Positions 1 to 5,586 of a DNA stretch of 5,661 nucleotides are shown here, in pieces. The position numbers were made by a program, and so were the translations under genes. A model generated the notes under the pieces. That model saw nothing but the letters and a program-made list of their open reading frames with translations. It ran no database searches and was not told the DNA's origin. Origin of the DNA: Planctomycetota bacterium (GTDB lineage: Bacteria; Planctomycetota; UBA1135; GCA-002686595); assembly GCA_011524785.1 (NCBI GenBank), contig WTJQ01000650.1:1-5661 (forward strand), written 5' to 3'. How positions within the stretch are numbered: the first letter of the stretch is position 1; every line of letters begins with the position of its first letter.

Positions 1-1915
1 GGCGCTGCATGTTCGAGCCCATCAGCGCGCGGTTCGCGTCGTCGTGCTCGAGGAAGGGGATCAGGGCCGCCGAGACGCCGATGATCTGCTTCGGCGAGAC
101 GTCGACGTAGTCGAGCTCCTTGGGCGGGACCTCGACGTTGTCCCCGTCCTTGCGGGCGAGGACGCGGTCCTGCTTGATGTTGCCCTTCTCGTCGACGATC
201 ACGTCGGCGGGGGCCATCACCATGCCGAGCTCCTCGTCGGCGCGCAGGTAGCTGATCTCGTCGCTCACGCGCCCCTTGACCACCTTGCGGTAGGGGGTCG
301 TGAGGAAGCCGTACGAGTCGAGCTTGCTGTAGAGCGCCAGGGACGAGATCAGGCCGATGTTCGCGCCCTCGGGCGTCTCGATCGGGCACAGGCGGCCGTA
401 GTGCGAGAGGTGCACGTCGCGGACGTCGAAGCCCGCACGCTTCCGGTTGAGGCCTCCGGGGCCCAGGGCGGAGAGGCGGCGCTCGTGGGTCAGCTGGCTG
501 AGCGGGTTGGCCTGGTCGACGACCTGGGACAGCTCCGAGCGGCCGAAGAAGTACTCGACGGCGCTGGAGAACGTCTTCGAGTTGATCAGCTCGCGCGGCT
601 TGACCTTCTCACGCTCCTCCAGGTTCATGCGCTCCTGGGCGGTGCGGCGCAGCTTCAGGAGGCCCTTGCGGAACTCCTCGCCAGCCAGCTCGGCGATCGT
701 GCGGACCCGACGGTTGCCGAGGTTGTCGATGTCATCGACCTCACCGCGGTCGTTGCGCAGATCGATGAGGTACTTGACCGAGTTGAGGATGTCCTGGGGC
801 TGCAGGACCTGGATGTGCTCCGGGATGTCCTGGTCGAACTTCCGGTTGAGGCGGAAGCGGCCGACGCGCCCGAGGCGGTAGCGCTGCGGGTCGTAGAACT
901 TCTCGTGGAAGAGCTCGCGGGCCTTCTCCAGCTGCGGCGGGTTGCCGGGGCGGAGGCGCGAGTAGATCTTGAGGAGGGCGTCCTCGTGGCTCCGGACGCC
1001 GGAGTCCTCGTGCATGCTGTTGAGGATCAGCATGTCGATGTCGGAGACGTCCGCGTCGATGACCTCCACCTCGGCGAGGTCGCTCGCGGCGATCTCGAGG
1101 GCGGCGGTCTCCGGGATCGGCATGCCCGAGGGCACGAGGACCTCGCCGGTCTTGAGGACGATGATGTCCCCCACCGCGATGCGGTCGGTGATCTTCTTCG
1201 CGTAGGCGTTCTGTGTGGTCGACTTGGTCTTCTTGACGACCTTGGTCGGGTAGAAGCGCCGCAGCAGGGCCTGGTCGGTCCCCAGCTCCTCGTCCAGGGC
1301 CCGCAGGAAGGTCACGGCCGAGAACTTGCCGGACTGGTCGATGCGGACCTGGAGGCCGTCCTTCTTGGTGACGTTCAGCTCGATCCAGCTACCGCGCTCG
1401 GGGATGATCCAGCACGAGTGCAGCGGACGATCCGCCGTCGAGGTGTCCATCAGGAAGTCGACGCCGGGCGAGCGGTGGAGCTGGCTGACGATGACCCGCT
1501 CCGAGCCGTTCACGATGAACTCGCCTCCCCCCATCATGATGGGGATCTCACCGAGGTAGACCTCCTCCTCGATCGGCTCGGGCTTGACGAGGCGCAGGCG
1601 GACCCGGAAGGGGTAGCCGTACGACATGCGCAGCTTGCGGCACTCGTCGATGTTGTAGCGCGGCCTCCCCAGCTCGTAGCCGATGTACTCGAGGCACATC
1701 GTCTTGTCGTACGAGTAGATGGGGAACACCTCGTGGAGCAGCGCCTCGAGACCCTCCATCGGGCGGGAGCCCGGGGGGGTGTCGGCGCCCAGGAAGGCCT
1801 CGTAGGCCTCGGTCTGGATCTCCGTGAGGTTCGGGAGGGACTCGATTTCCTGGACGCGCCCGAAGGTCCGAACGGGGACGTCGGGGGCGACCATGCGGCC
1901 GGGGTTCTGGGTCAT
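1..1915 (-). CDS. rpoB: RNA polymerase beta subunit, N-terminal half (partial, 3' end outside window)
   Basis: This encodes the beta subunit of DNA-dependent RNA polymerase, which forms one side of the active-site cleft. The first 638 codons are present; the reading frame is open to the left edge, so the C-terminal half is missing only because the window ends. The ATG at 1915..1913 opens [13 protein letters not shown] and has GGAG at 1926-1929, 10 nt upstream; Met8 (1894..1892) is an alternative start. Recognisable blocks are the protrusion/lobe segment [19 protein letters not shown] (residues 133-151), the rifampicin region (residues 460-484, DNA 464-538), the ETPEG block (513-517) and [18 protein letters not shown] near the window end. 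His477 aligns with E. coli His526, so this protein is 49 residues shorter before that point, mostly through a smaller lineage-specific insert. It is separated from rplL by a long structured spacer, and rpoC probably follows outside the window. The family call is certain. Confidence 0.98.
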   Translation of the reverse strand, partial: MTQNPGRMVAPDVPVRTFGRVQEIESLPNLTEIQTEAYEAFLGADTPPGSRPMEGLEALLHEVFPIYSYDKTMCLEYIGYELGRPRYNIDECRKLRMSYGYPFRVRLRLVKPEPIEEEVYLGEIPIMMGGGEFIVNGSERVIVSQLHRSPGVDFLMDTSTADRPLHSCWIIPERGSWIELNVTKKDGLQVRIDQSGKFSAVTFLRALDEELGTDQALLRRFYPTKVVKKTKSTTQNAYAKKITDRIAVGDIIVLKTGEVLVPSGMPIPETAALEIAASDLAEVEVIDADVSDIDMLILNSMHEDSGVRSHEDALLKIYSRLRPGNPPQLEKARELFHEKFYDPQRYRLGRVGRFRLNRKFDQDIPEHIQVLQPQDILNSVKYLIDLRNDRGEVDDIDNLGNRRVRTIAELAGEEFRKGLLKLRRTAQERMNLEEREKVKPRELINSKTFSSAVEYFFGRSELSQVVDQANPLSQLTHERRLSALGPGGLNRKRAGFDVRDVHLSHYGRLCPIETPEGANIGLISSLALYSKLDSYGFLTTPYRKVVKGRVSDEISYLRADEELGMVMAPADVIVDEKGNIKQDRVLARKDGDNVEVPPKELDYVDVSPKQIIGVSAALIPFLEHDDANRALMGSNMQR

Positions 1916-1993
1916 GGAATCTCGTCTCCGGGCGGCTGGGCGGGAGGTCCTGCCGCTCTGGGGGGTGAGGAGGGCGCTGCGAACGGACGACGG

Positions 1994-2012
1994 TCAGGCC
2001 TGGAGGGCCTGA
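1994..2012 (-). promoter_or_regulatory. Stem-loop in rplL-rpoB spacer, nearest rpoB
   Basis: A perfect 7 bp inverted repeat, TCAGGCC (1994-2000) with GGCCTGA (2006-2012), closes a 5 nt loop. It lies about 80 nt before the rpoB start. It has no U-tract, and a stem of this size can occur by chance in GC-rich DNA, so its function is uncertain. Confidence 0.3.
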
Positions 2013-2063
2013 TCGAGGTCCGAGGGGAGCGGGCACCCGAGCAGCAGCGGGTACCCACGATCC

Positions 2064-2096
2064 GACCGTGCGCGCCGGGGGGAGCGCGTCACGGTC
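2064..2096 (-). promoter_or_regulatory. Long stem-loop with single-base bulge in rplL-rpoB spacer
   Basis: GACCGTG (2064-2070) pairs with CACGGTC (2090-2096) and CGCGC (2071-2075) pairs with GCGCG (2084-2088). This makes a 12 bp stem interrupted only by the bulged base at 2089, with an 8 nt loop (2076-2083). It is one of the two strongest structures in the spacer. There is no U-tract on either strand, so a processing site or RNA stabiliser is more likely than an intrinsic terminator. Confidence 0.45.
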
Positions 2097-2155
2097 TCGA
2101 GAGAGGGGAGCAGGACAGCGCGCGAGACGCCCAAACACGAAGCCACCCCGCCGGA

Positions 2156-2175
2156 CCCTGCGTGAGTTCGCAGGG
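2156..2175 (-). promoter_or_regulatory. Stem-loop in the middle of the rplL-rpoB spacer
   Basis: A perfect 7 bp repeat, CCCTGCG (2156-2162) with CGCAGGG (2169-2175), encloses a 6 nt loop. It is not followed by a U-tract on the transcribed strand. It may be structural or incidental. Confidence 0.3.
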
Positions 2176-2243
2176 CACGGGGGACGAGGGGGTTCGTCGA
2201 GTGGGGGTTCGCGGGGCCGTTGTGCAAGGTCGAGGAGAGGTTC

Positions 2244-2269
2244 CACCCCGCCCTGTGGCGGGCGGGGTG
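2244..2269 (-). promoter_or_regulatory. Perfect 10 bp GC-rich hairpin downstream of rplL (attenuator or processing candidate)
   Basis: CACCCCGCCC (2244-2253) and GGGCGGGGTG (2260-2269) form a perfect 10 bp stem with a 6 nt loop. It begins about 53 nt after the rplL stop on the transcribed strand. The RNA after the stem reads GGAACCUCUCC, with no U-run, so intrinsic termination would at best be partial. The position, just beyond the ribosomal protein genes and well before rpoB, suits an attenuator or an RNase III processing stem. Confidence 0.5.
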
Positions 2270-2279
2270 CGGGGTGCAA

Positions 2280-2315
2280 CACCCAGGTGCGCCGGCGAGC
2301 CGTCGCTCCTGGGTG
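2280..2315 (-). promoter_or_regulatory. Stem-loop starting 6 nt after the rplL stop codon
   Basis: CACCCAGG (2280-2287) pairs with CCTGGGTG (2308-2315) over 8 bp. After a mismatch (2288/2307), 2289-2291 pair with 2304-2306; after a second mismatch (2292/2303), 2293-2295 pair with 2300-2302. The tip is a 4 nt loop, CUCG in the transcript. The structure follows the rplL TGA almost directly. Its 3' arm on the transcript ends in GGGUG, which could instead pair with the nearby CACCC at 2272-2276. Confidence 0.45.
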
Positions 2316-2321
2316 CGGAAC

Positions 2322-2732
2322 TCAGTCGACCTTGACGGTGGCGCCAGCGGCCTCGAGCTTGCCCTTGATCTCCTCGGCCTCCTCCTTGGAGGCGCCTTCC
2401 TTGACGGGCTTGGGAGCGTTGTCGACGACTTCCTTCGCCTCCTTGAGACCCAGGCCGGTGATGGCGCGGACCTCCTTGATGACGGCGATCTTGTTGCCGC
2501 CGGCGCTCTCGAGGATGACGTCGAAGGCCGTCTTCTCCTCGGCCTCGGCACCGCCGCCGCCCGCTCCGGGGGCGGCGACCGCGACGGCGGCGGGAGCAGC
2601 GGCGCTGACGCCCCACTCGTCCTCGAGGAACTTGACGAGCTGGGAGGCCTGCATGAGGGTGAGGCCGCTGAGCTGATCAGCGATCGTCTTGAGCTCGGCG
2701 TCGAGCTCGACCGTGGTGGTCTCTTCGGACAT
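2322..2732 (-). CDS. rplL: 50S ribosomal protein L7/L12
   Basis: L7/L12 is the mobile stalk protein of the large ribosomal subunit. Its dimers hang from L10 and recruit and activate the translational GTPases. The 136 residues are slightly longer than the usual 120-130. The N-terminal dimerisation and L10-binding domain spans about residues 1-42 (including [13 protein letters not shown]). A flexible Ala/Gly/Pro hinge covers about 43-66, with a GAGGGG run at 56-61. The C-terminal factor-binding domain (about 67-136) carries the conserved [21 protein letters not shown] and P-K-P-V-K-E-G segments and ends ATVKVD. The ATG at 2732 has AGGAG at 2743-2747, spaced about 10 nt. A 114 bp gap after rplJ gives it its own ribosome binding site, which fits the need for several L12 copies per L10. 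The identification is secure. Confidence 0.98.
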   Translation of the reverse strand: MSEETTTVELDAELKTIADQLSGLTLMQASQLVKFLEDEWGVSAAAPAAVAVAAPGAGGGGAEAEEKTAFDVILESAGGNKIAVIKEVRAITGLGLKEAKEVVDNAPKPVKEGASKEEAEEIKGKLEAAGATVKVD

Positions 2733-2782
2733 GGCTATGGGTCTCCTGGTGGAGGGGTGTTGGTGTTCTCGGTTGGTGGGGT

Positions 2783-2801
2783 CCGGCGGCCTCTCCGCCG
2801 G
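2783..2801 (-). promoter_or_regulatory. Hairpin in the rplJ-rplL gap, 5' of the rplL ribosome binding site
   Basis: A perfect 7 bp stem, CCGGCGG (2783-2789) with CCGCCGG (2795-2801), encloses a 5 nt loop. It lies about 36 nt upstream of the rplL Shine-Dalgarno sequence on the transcript. It could protect or present the rplL start region; there is no U-tract for termination. Confidence 0.35.
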
Positions 2802-2815
2802 CGATCGGGTGGGGA

Positions 2816-2839
2816 TCGGCGAGGCGTGAGCCCCGCCGA
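2816..2839 (-). promoter_or_regulatory. Stem-loop just after the rplJ stop codon
   Basis: TCGGCG (2816-2821) pairs with CGCCGA (2834-2839). Inside a single A/C mismatch, GGC (2823-2825) pairs with GCC (2830-2832), leaving a 4 nt loop. It begins 7 nt after the rplJ TGA on the transcript and is the first of two hairpins in the rplJ-rplL gap. There is no U-run, so a processing or spacing role is more likely than termination. Confidence 0.35.
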
Positions 2840-2846
2840 GGACGGC

Positions 2847-3386
2847 TCACTCGCCGCCATCCTCCTTGTCGGCCTTGGCCTGGATGACCCGGGCGACGGA
2901 CGAGGGAACGGCGTTGAGGATCGTGGCCAGGCCGCGCGCGGGGCCGGAGATGACCCCCAGCAGCATGGCGTTGACGGTGTCGCGGTCAGGCAGGTCGGCG
3001 AGGGCCGAAGCCTCGGCCGCCCCCATCACCTGGCCCTCGAAGTAGGCCGCCTTGAGGCCGAGCTTGCCGTCGGCGCGGAGGGCCTTGTACTCCTTGTCGG
3101 TGAGCACCTTGGCGGCTCCGATGAGCCCCTCGGCGTCGGCCGCGACCATGGCGGTGTTGCCCTTCAGTGCAGCCGAGTCGAGCTCGACGCCCTGCTCGGC
3201 GAGCAGGCGCCGCACCAGGGTGTTGCGCACCATGTGGACGCTCACGCCACGCTCGGCGAGGGCTCCACGGATCGCCTCGTTCTCGGGCATGGAGAGGCCG
3301 TTGAAGCTGAAGAACAGCAGGCCCTCGGAGCCCCCGAGCAGGTCCGCCAGCTCGGCGGTCACCATGCGGTTGATGATGTTCGGCAC
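2847..3386 (-). CDS. rplJ: 50S ribosomal protein L10
   Basis: L10 anchors the stalk: its N-terminal domain binds 23S rRNA beside L11, and its C-terminal helix carries the L7/L12 dimers. The protein has 179 residues, near the normal 165-175. The VRNTLVRR motif (residues 53-60) matches the family's RNA-binding helix, and the segment NTAMVAADAEGL (77-88) fits the L10 fold. Residues about 140-172 form the long helical tail expected to bind L12 N-terminal domains, followed by an acidic end (KEDGGE). The start is GTG at 3386..3384, two bases after the rplA stop; GGAG at 3394-3397 lies 7 nt upstream inside rplA. An ATG at codon 8 (3365..3363) is possible but would lose the conserved N-terminal segment. 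There is no leader between rplA and rplJ for the classical L10 autoregulatory site. Confidence 0.97.
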   Translation of the reverse strand: MPNIINRMVTAELADLLGGSEGLLFFSFNGLSMPENEAIRGALAERGVSVHMVRNTLVRRLLAEQGVELDSAALKGNTAMVAADAEGLIGAAKVLTDKEYKALRADGKLGLKAAYFEGQVMGAAEASALADLPDRDTVNAMLLGVISGPARGLATILNAVPSSVARVIQAKADKEDGGE

Positions 3387-3388
3387 GA

Positions 3389-4075
3389 TCAGTCTCCGTA
3401 CTCGATCTGCGCGCCCGGACCCATCGTGGTCGAGACGCTGACCTTGCGAACGAACACGCCCTTGACCGCCGCCGGTCGCATGCCGGTCAGGTGATCCATG
3501 AACGCGGTGAGGTTGGCCACCAGGTCCTCGGTCGCGAACGACCGCTTGCCCAGGGGCGCGTGCACGTTGCCGCCGGCATCCGTGCGGAACTCGACCTTAC
3601 CGGCCTTGAAGTCGTTGACCGCCTTGGCCACGTCGGGCGTCACGGTGCCCGACTTGGGCGAGGGCATCTTGCCCTGGGGGCCGAGAACGCGACCGAGCCG
3701 GCCGACGTGCTTCATCATGTCGGGGCTGGCGATCACGACGTCGAAGTCGAGCCAGCCGCCCTCGATCTTCGCGGCCAGCTCGTCGGAGCCGACCTCGTCG
3801 GCGCCAGCGGCCTTGGCCGCGTCGGCCTTGTCCCCCTCCGCGAACACGACGACCTTCACCGTCTTGCCGAGGCCCTTGGGCAGGGACACCGCGCCGCGGA
3901 CCAGCTGGTCGGACTTGCGGGGGTCGATGCCCAGGCGGACGGCGATCTCCACCGTCTCGTCGAACTTGGGTGCCGGCAGGCTCTTCAGCAGGGTGAAGGC
4001 CTCCTCAGCGGAGTAGTCCTTCCCGCGCTCCACCATCGTGGTGGCCTGGGCGTATCGCTTGCTGCGCTTCTGCAT
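3389..4075 (-). CDS. rplA: 50S ribosomal protein L1
   Basis: L1 forms the mobile L1 stalk of the large subunit, which helps release deacylated tRNA from the E site; in many bacteria it also represses its own operon. From the ATG at 4075..4073 it has 228 residues, close to E. coli (234) and Thermus (229). The N-terminus [11 protein letters not shown] is typical. The family signature [15 protein letters not shown] lies at 131-145 in domain II. The rRNA-binding region near the C-terminus contains [17 protein letters not shown] (205-221) with the TMG triplet at 217-219. The frame stays open upstream to an ATG at 4135, but that would add 20 Arg/Pro/Ala-rich residues lying inside rplK and unlike any L1, so I reject it. 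The gap to rplK is 1 nt, implying translational coupling. Confidence 0.98.
   Translation of the reverse strand: MQKRSKRYAQATTMVERGKDYSAEEAFTLLKSLPAPKFDETVEIAVRLGIDPRKSDQLVRGAVSLPKGLGKTVKVVVFAEGDKADAAKAAGADEVGSDELAAKIEGGWLDFDVVIASPDMMKHVGRLGRVLGPQGKMPSPKSGTVTPDVAKAVNDFKAGKVEFRTDAGGNVHAPLGKRSFATEDLVANLTAFMDHLTGMRPAAVKGVFVRKVSVSTTMGPGAQIEYGD
3394..3397 (-). promoter_or_regulatory. Shine-Dalgarno site for rplJ inside the rplA 3' end
   Basis: GGAG on the minus strand overlaps the last codons of rplA and sits 7 nt before a GTG. It supports that GTG as the rplJ start rather than the later ATG at 3365, and means the ribosome finishing rplA sits at the rplJ start. Confidence 0.6.
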
Positions 4076-4076
4076 G

Positions 4077-4502
4077 TCAGCCTTCCACCTCGATCCCGGA
4101 GGAGCGCGCGGTGCCCTCGATGATGCGGCACGCATGCTCGAGGTCCCGGGCGTTGAGGTCCTTCATCTTGATGTTCGCGATCTCCTCGACCTGGGCGCGG
4201 GACACCTTGCCCGCGACCTCCGTGCCGACCTCGCCGGCCCCCTTGTCGATCCCGGCGGCCTTCTTGAGGAGGACCGCGGCGGGCGGGGACTTGAGGATGA
4301 AGTCGAACGTGCGGTCCTTGTAGACGCTGATCTCGACGGGGATGATCATCCCCATCTGGTCGCGCGTGGCGTCGTTGAAGCGCTTGACGAACTCCGCGAT
4401 GTTGACGCCGTGAGAGCCCAGGGCCGGGCCCACGGGCGGCGCCGGGGTCGCTTGCCCCGCGGGGCACTGCAGCTTGATCTTGCCGGTGACTTCTTTCGCC
4501 AT
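4077..4502 (-). CDS. rplK: 50S ribosomal protein L11
   Basis: L11 binds the GTPase-associated region of 23S rRNA at the stalk base, next to L10. It is needed for the response to uncharged tRNA (RelA) and forms part of the thiostrepton pocket. The 141 residues equal the usual length. The N-terminal domain has the proline-rich segment [10 protein letters not shown] (20-29), whose equivalents contact thiopeptide antibiotics, followed by [12 protein letters not shown]. The central signature [13 protein letters not shown] (73-85) links to the C-terminal rRNA-binding domain with [11 protein letters not shown] (99-109) and [11 protein letters not shown] (129-139). The ATG at 4502 follows the nusG stop by 1 nt, and GGAGG at 4512-4516 lies 9 nt upstream inside nusG. 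There is no room for a separate L1-binding leader. The assignment is secure. Confidence 0.98.
   Translation of the reverse strand: MAKEVTGKIKLQCPAGQATPAPPVGPALGSHGVNIAEFVKRFNDATRDQMGMIIPVEISVYKDRTFDFILKSPPAAVLLKKAAGIDKGAGEVGTEVAGKVSRAQVEEIANIKMKDLNARDLEHACRIIEGTARSSGIEVEG
4086..4091 (-). promoter_or_regulatory. Shine-Dalgarno site that fixes the rplA start
   Basis: GAGGTG on the minus strand, within the last codons of rplK, sits 10 nt before the ATG at 4075; GGAAGG (4081-4086) overlaps it nearer the start. Together they favour the 228-residue L1 over the upstream in-frame ATG at 4135. Confidence 0.6.
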
Positions 4503-4503
4503 C

Positions 4504-5055
4504 TCAGACGGCCTCCACTTCCCAGTACTTGAGGTCCACGGGCGTCGGACGGCCGAAGATGGTCACCACGACTCGCACGGTGCCCTTCTCGGGGTCCACT
4601 TCCTCCACAGCTCCATCGAAGCCGTCGAAGGGCCCAGTGTTGATCTTCACCATGTCCCCTTTGTTCAGGCCGATCGTGACCTGGGGGCGCGACTCCGAGT
4701 CCTGCATCCGCGAGAGGATCGCGGTCACTTCGGCCTCGGAGATGGACGTCGGCTCACCGCGACTGCCGAGGAAGTCGCGCAGTCCGTCGACCCCCCTCAG
4801 CGTGTTGCGGGCCTGAATGACGCGGGGGTCGTCGGCCTCCGCCAGGTCGGCCTGCACCATGAGGTAGCCCGGGTAGAGCTTCTTCTCGACGGTGCGCTTC
4901 TTCCCACCCTTCATGTCGGTGACGAGCTCGTAGGGCACCAGCACCTGGGGCACGACGTCCTCGACGCCGGCCACCTTCAGGCGCTGGGTCGCGTTGTCGC
5001 GGATGCGCTTCTCGCGCCCCGACTGACACCGCAGGAAGTACCACTTGAGGGCCAT
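4504..5055 (-). CDS. nusG: Transcription termination/antitermination factor NusG
   Basis: NusG rides on elongating RNA polymerase through its NGN domain, while its KOW domain contacts either ribosomal protein S10 or Rho, linking transcription to translation or termination. The 183 residues match the family (E. coli 181). The NGN domain starts at [15 protein letters not shown] (4-18) and includes [11 protein letters not shown] (58-68), equivalent to the FFPGYVLV strand. The KOW domain runs about 128-183, with [17 protein letters not shown] (132-148), EEVDPEKG (151-158) and the conserved [12 protein letters not shown] (164-175). Phe167 and Arg169 align with E. coli Phe165 and Arg167 at the S10/Rho-binding face. 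There is no inserted domain. The Shine-Dalgarno signal is weak (GAG at 5063-5065, GGAG at 5069-5072). secE lies 23 nt upstream and rplK 1 nt downstream, so coupling with rplK is likely. Confidence 0.98.
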   Translation of the reverse strand: MALKWYFLRCQSGREKRIRDNATQRLKVAGVEDVVPQVLVPYELVTDMKGGKKRTVEKKLYPGYLMVQADLAEADDPRVIQARNTLRGVDGLRDFLGSRGEPTSISEAEVTAILSRMQDSESRPQVTIGLNKGDMVKINTGPFDGFDGAVEEVDPEKGTVRVVVTIFGRPTPVDLKYWEVEAV

Positions 5056-5078
5056 GATCTCGCTCTTGCTCCGGTCCG

Positions 5079-5504
5079 TCAGCCGATGAGGATGCGGCGA
5101 GCGACCTCGCCCAGGAACCAGTCCGCCCCGGCCAGGAAGGCCATGAGGAACACGACGGTGGCCATGACCACCAGGGAGCTGTCGACGGCCTCGTCGACCG
5201 TGGGCCAGGTCACCTTGCGGAGCTCCTGCTCGGTCTCGATGAGGAGGTCGGCGTTCTTCGGAGCCTGCTCCCAGCGGTGCAGGAGGAAGAGTCCCAGCCC
5301 GAGGACCAGGGCGCTGATCAGCAGCGCCGCGTTCGGCACCACACCCAGCACCGGCACGCGCTCGAGCCCGCCGAGGGGGGCCGCGAGGGAGCCGAACGTC
5401 TGCAGCGTCGCGTGCAGCGAGGTGCAGCCGTAGAACACGAGGATGGCGACCGTCCAGAAGACGGTCATGCGTGCCATGCGGCCCTGGTCTGCCTTGTAGG
5501 CCAT
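5079..5504 (-). CDS. secE: Preprotein translocase subunit SecE, extended form with predicted three membrane helices
   Basis: SecE clamps SecY in the SecYEG channel of the inner membrane. The diagnostic part is C-terminal: an amphipathic helix with ETEQELRKVTWPT (90-102) followed by one membrane helix (about 109-131) and a short tail. Most bacterial SecE proteins are only 60-80 residues with one helix. This one has 141 residues, with two further hydrophobic segments upstream at about 13-33 and 51-76, separated by a Gly/Pro-containing loop. E. coli SecE (127 residues) also has three helices, and planctomycete SecE proteins tend to be long. The start MAYKADQGRMARM is preceded only by a weak GAGAA at 5511-5515; Met10 and Met13 are other possible starts but would remove the basic N-terminus. 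The gene lies between rpmG and nusG, the usual place. Confidence 0.93.
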   Translation of the reverse strand: MAYKADQGRMARMTVFWTVAILVFYGCTSLHATLQTFGSLAAPLGGLERVPVLGVVPNAALLISALVLGLGLFLLHRWEQAPKNADLLIETEQELRKVTWPTVDEAVDSSLVVMATVVFLMAFLAGADWFLGEVARRILIG

Positions 5505-5586
5505 GGGGTGTTCTCGGGGTGCGGGGTGAGGACGGACGGGGAGGGTCAGGAGAGGAGGAGCTCAGGAGCGGGCGGCGGCCCGTGGC
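5505..5586 (-). other. rpmG-secE gap, no gene
   Basis: These 82 bases hold no tRNA; some bacteria carry tRNA-Trp between rpmG and secE. The only structure seen is a small hairpin, CGGGC (5569-5573) with GCCCG (5578-5582), 4 nt after the rpmG stop and without a U-tract. The strand is strongly pyrimidine-rich in the transcript. There is no clear promoter, so rpmG and secE are probably co-transcribed. Confidence 0.5.

Larger units (their letters stand above)
1916..2321 (-). other. Non-coding rplL-rpoB spacer with a series of stem-loops
   Basis: These 406 bases between the rplL stop and the rpoB start hold no credible gene: open frames here are extensions of antisense frames of rplL or rpoB and match no family I know. 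On the transcribed minus strand I find five inverted repeats with stems of at least 7 bp, listed separately. None is followed by a clear U-tract, so none is a textbook intrinsic terminator. I see no convincing -35/-10 pair; TTGCAC at 2222-2227 lacks a suitable -10 element. In E. coli the equivalent spacer holds a partial attenuator and an RNase III site that lower rpoBC expression relative to ribosomal proteins; a similar role here is inference. Confidence 0.7.

Noticed and set aside
2222..2227. TTGCAC as a -35 box for an rpoB promoter
   Set aside because: No acceptable -10 hexamer occurs 15-19 nt downstream; the following sequence is GC-rich.
2244..2269. Intrinsic terminator ending the operon after rplL
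   Set aside because: The 10 bp GC-rich stem is strong, but neither strand shows a T-run after it and rpoB follows in the same direction, so I call it a regulatory or processing candidate rather than a terminator.
44..2335. A 763-codon open frame on the plus strand
   Set aside because: It is the antisense shadow of rpoB. GC-rich third positions of the real gene suppress stop codons on the opposite strand, and the product is a low-complexity Leu/Asp/Val/Arg-rich chain with no recognisable domain.
1548..2616. Minus-strand open frames crossing the rplL-rpoB spacer (1548..2282, 1994..2551, 2089..2616)
   Set aside because: They overlap rpoB or rplL in wrong frames and encode Arg/Pro/Ser-rich sequence typical of frame-shifted GC-rich coding DNA. 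None has a convincing start or domain.
2220..3494. A 424-codon open frame on the plus strand opposite rplL and rplJ
   Set aside because: It spans two well-identified ribosomal protein genes and their gap on the other strand. The product is compositionally biased (Gly, Leu, Asp, Arg) and has no family signature.
4076..4135. N-terminal extension of L1 to an ATG at 4135
   Set aside because: It would overlap rplK by 59 nt and add 20 residues unlike L1. The ATG at 4075 has a better Shine-Dalgarno sequence and gives the normal family length.
5505..5586. tRNA-Trp gene between rpmG and secE
   Set aside because: The gap is only 82 nt and shows no cloverleaf arms, no T-arm GGTTCGA-like sequence and no CCA anticodon loop context.
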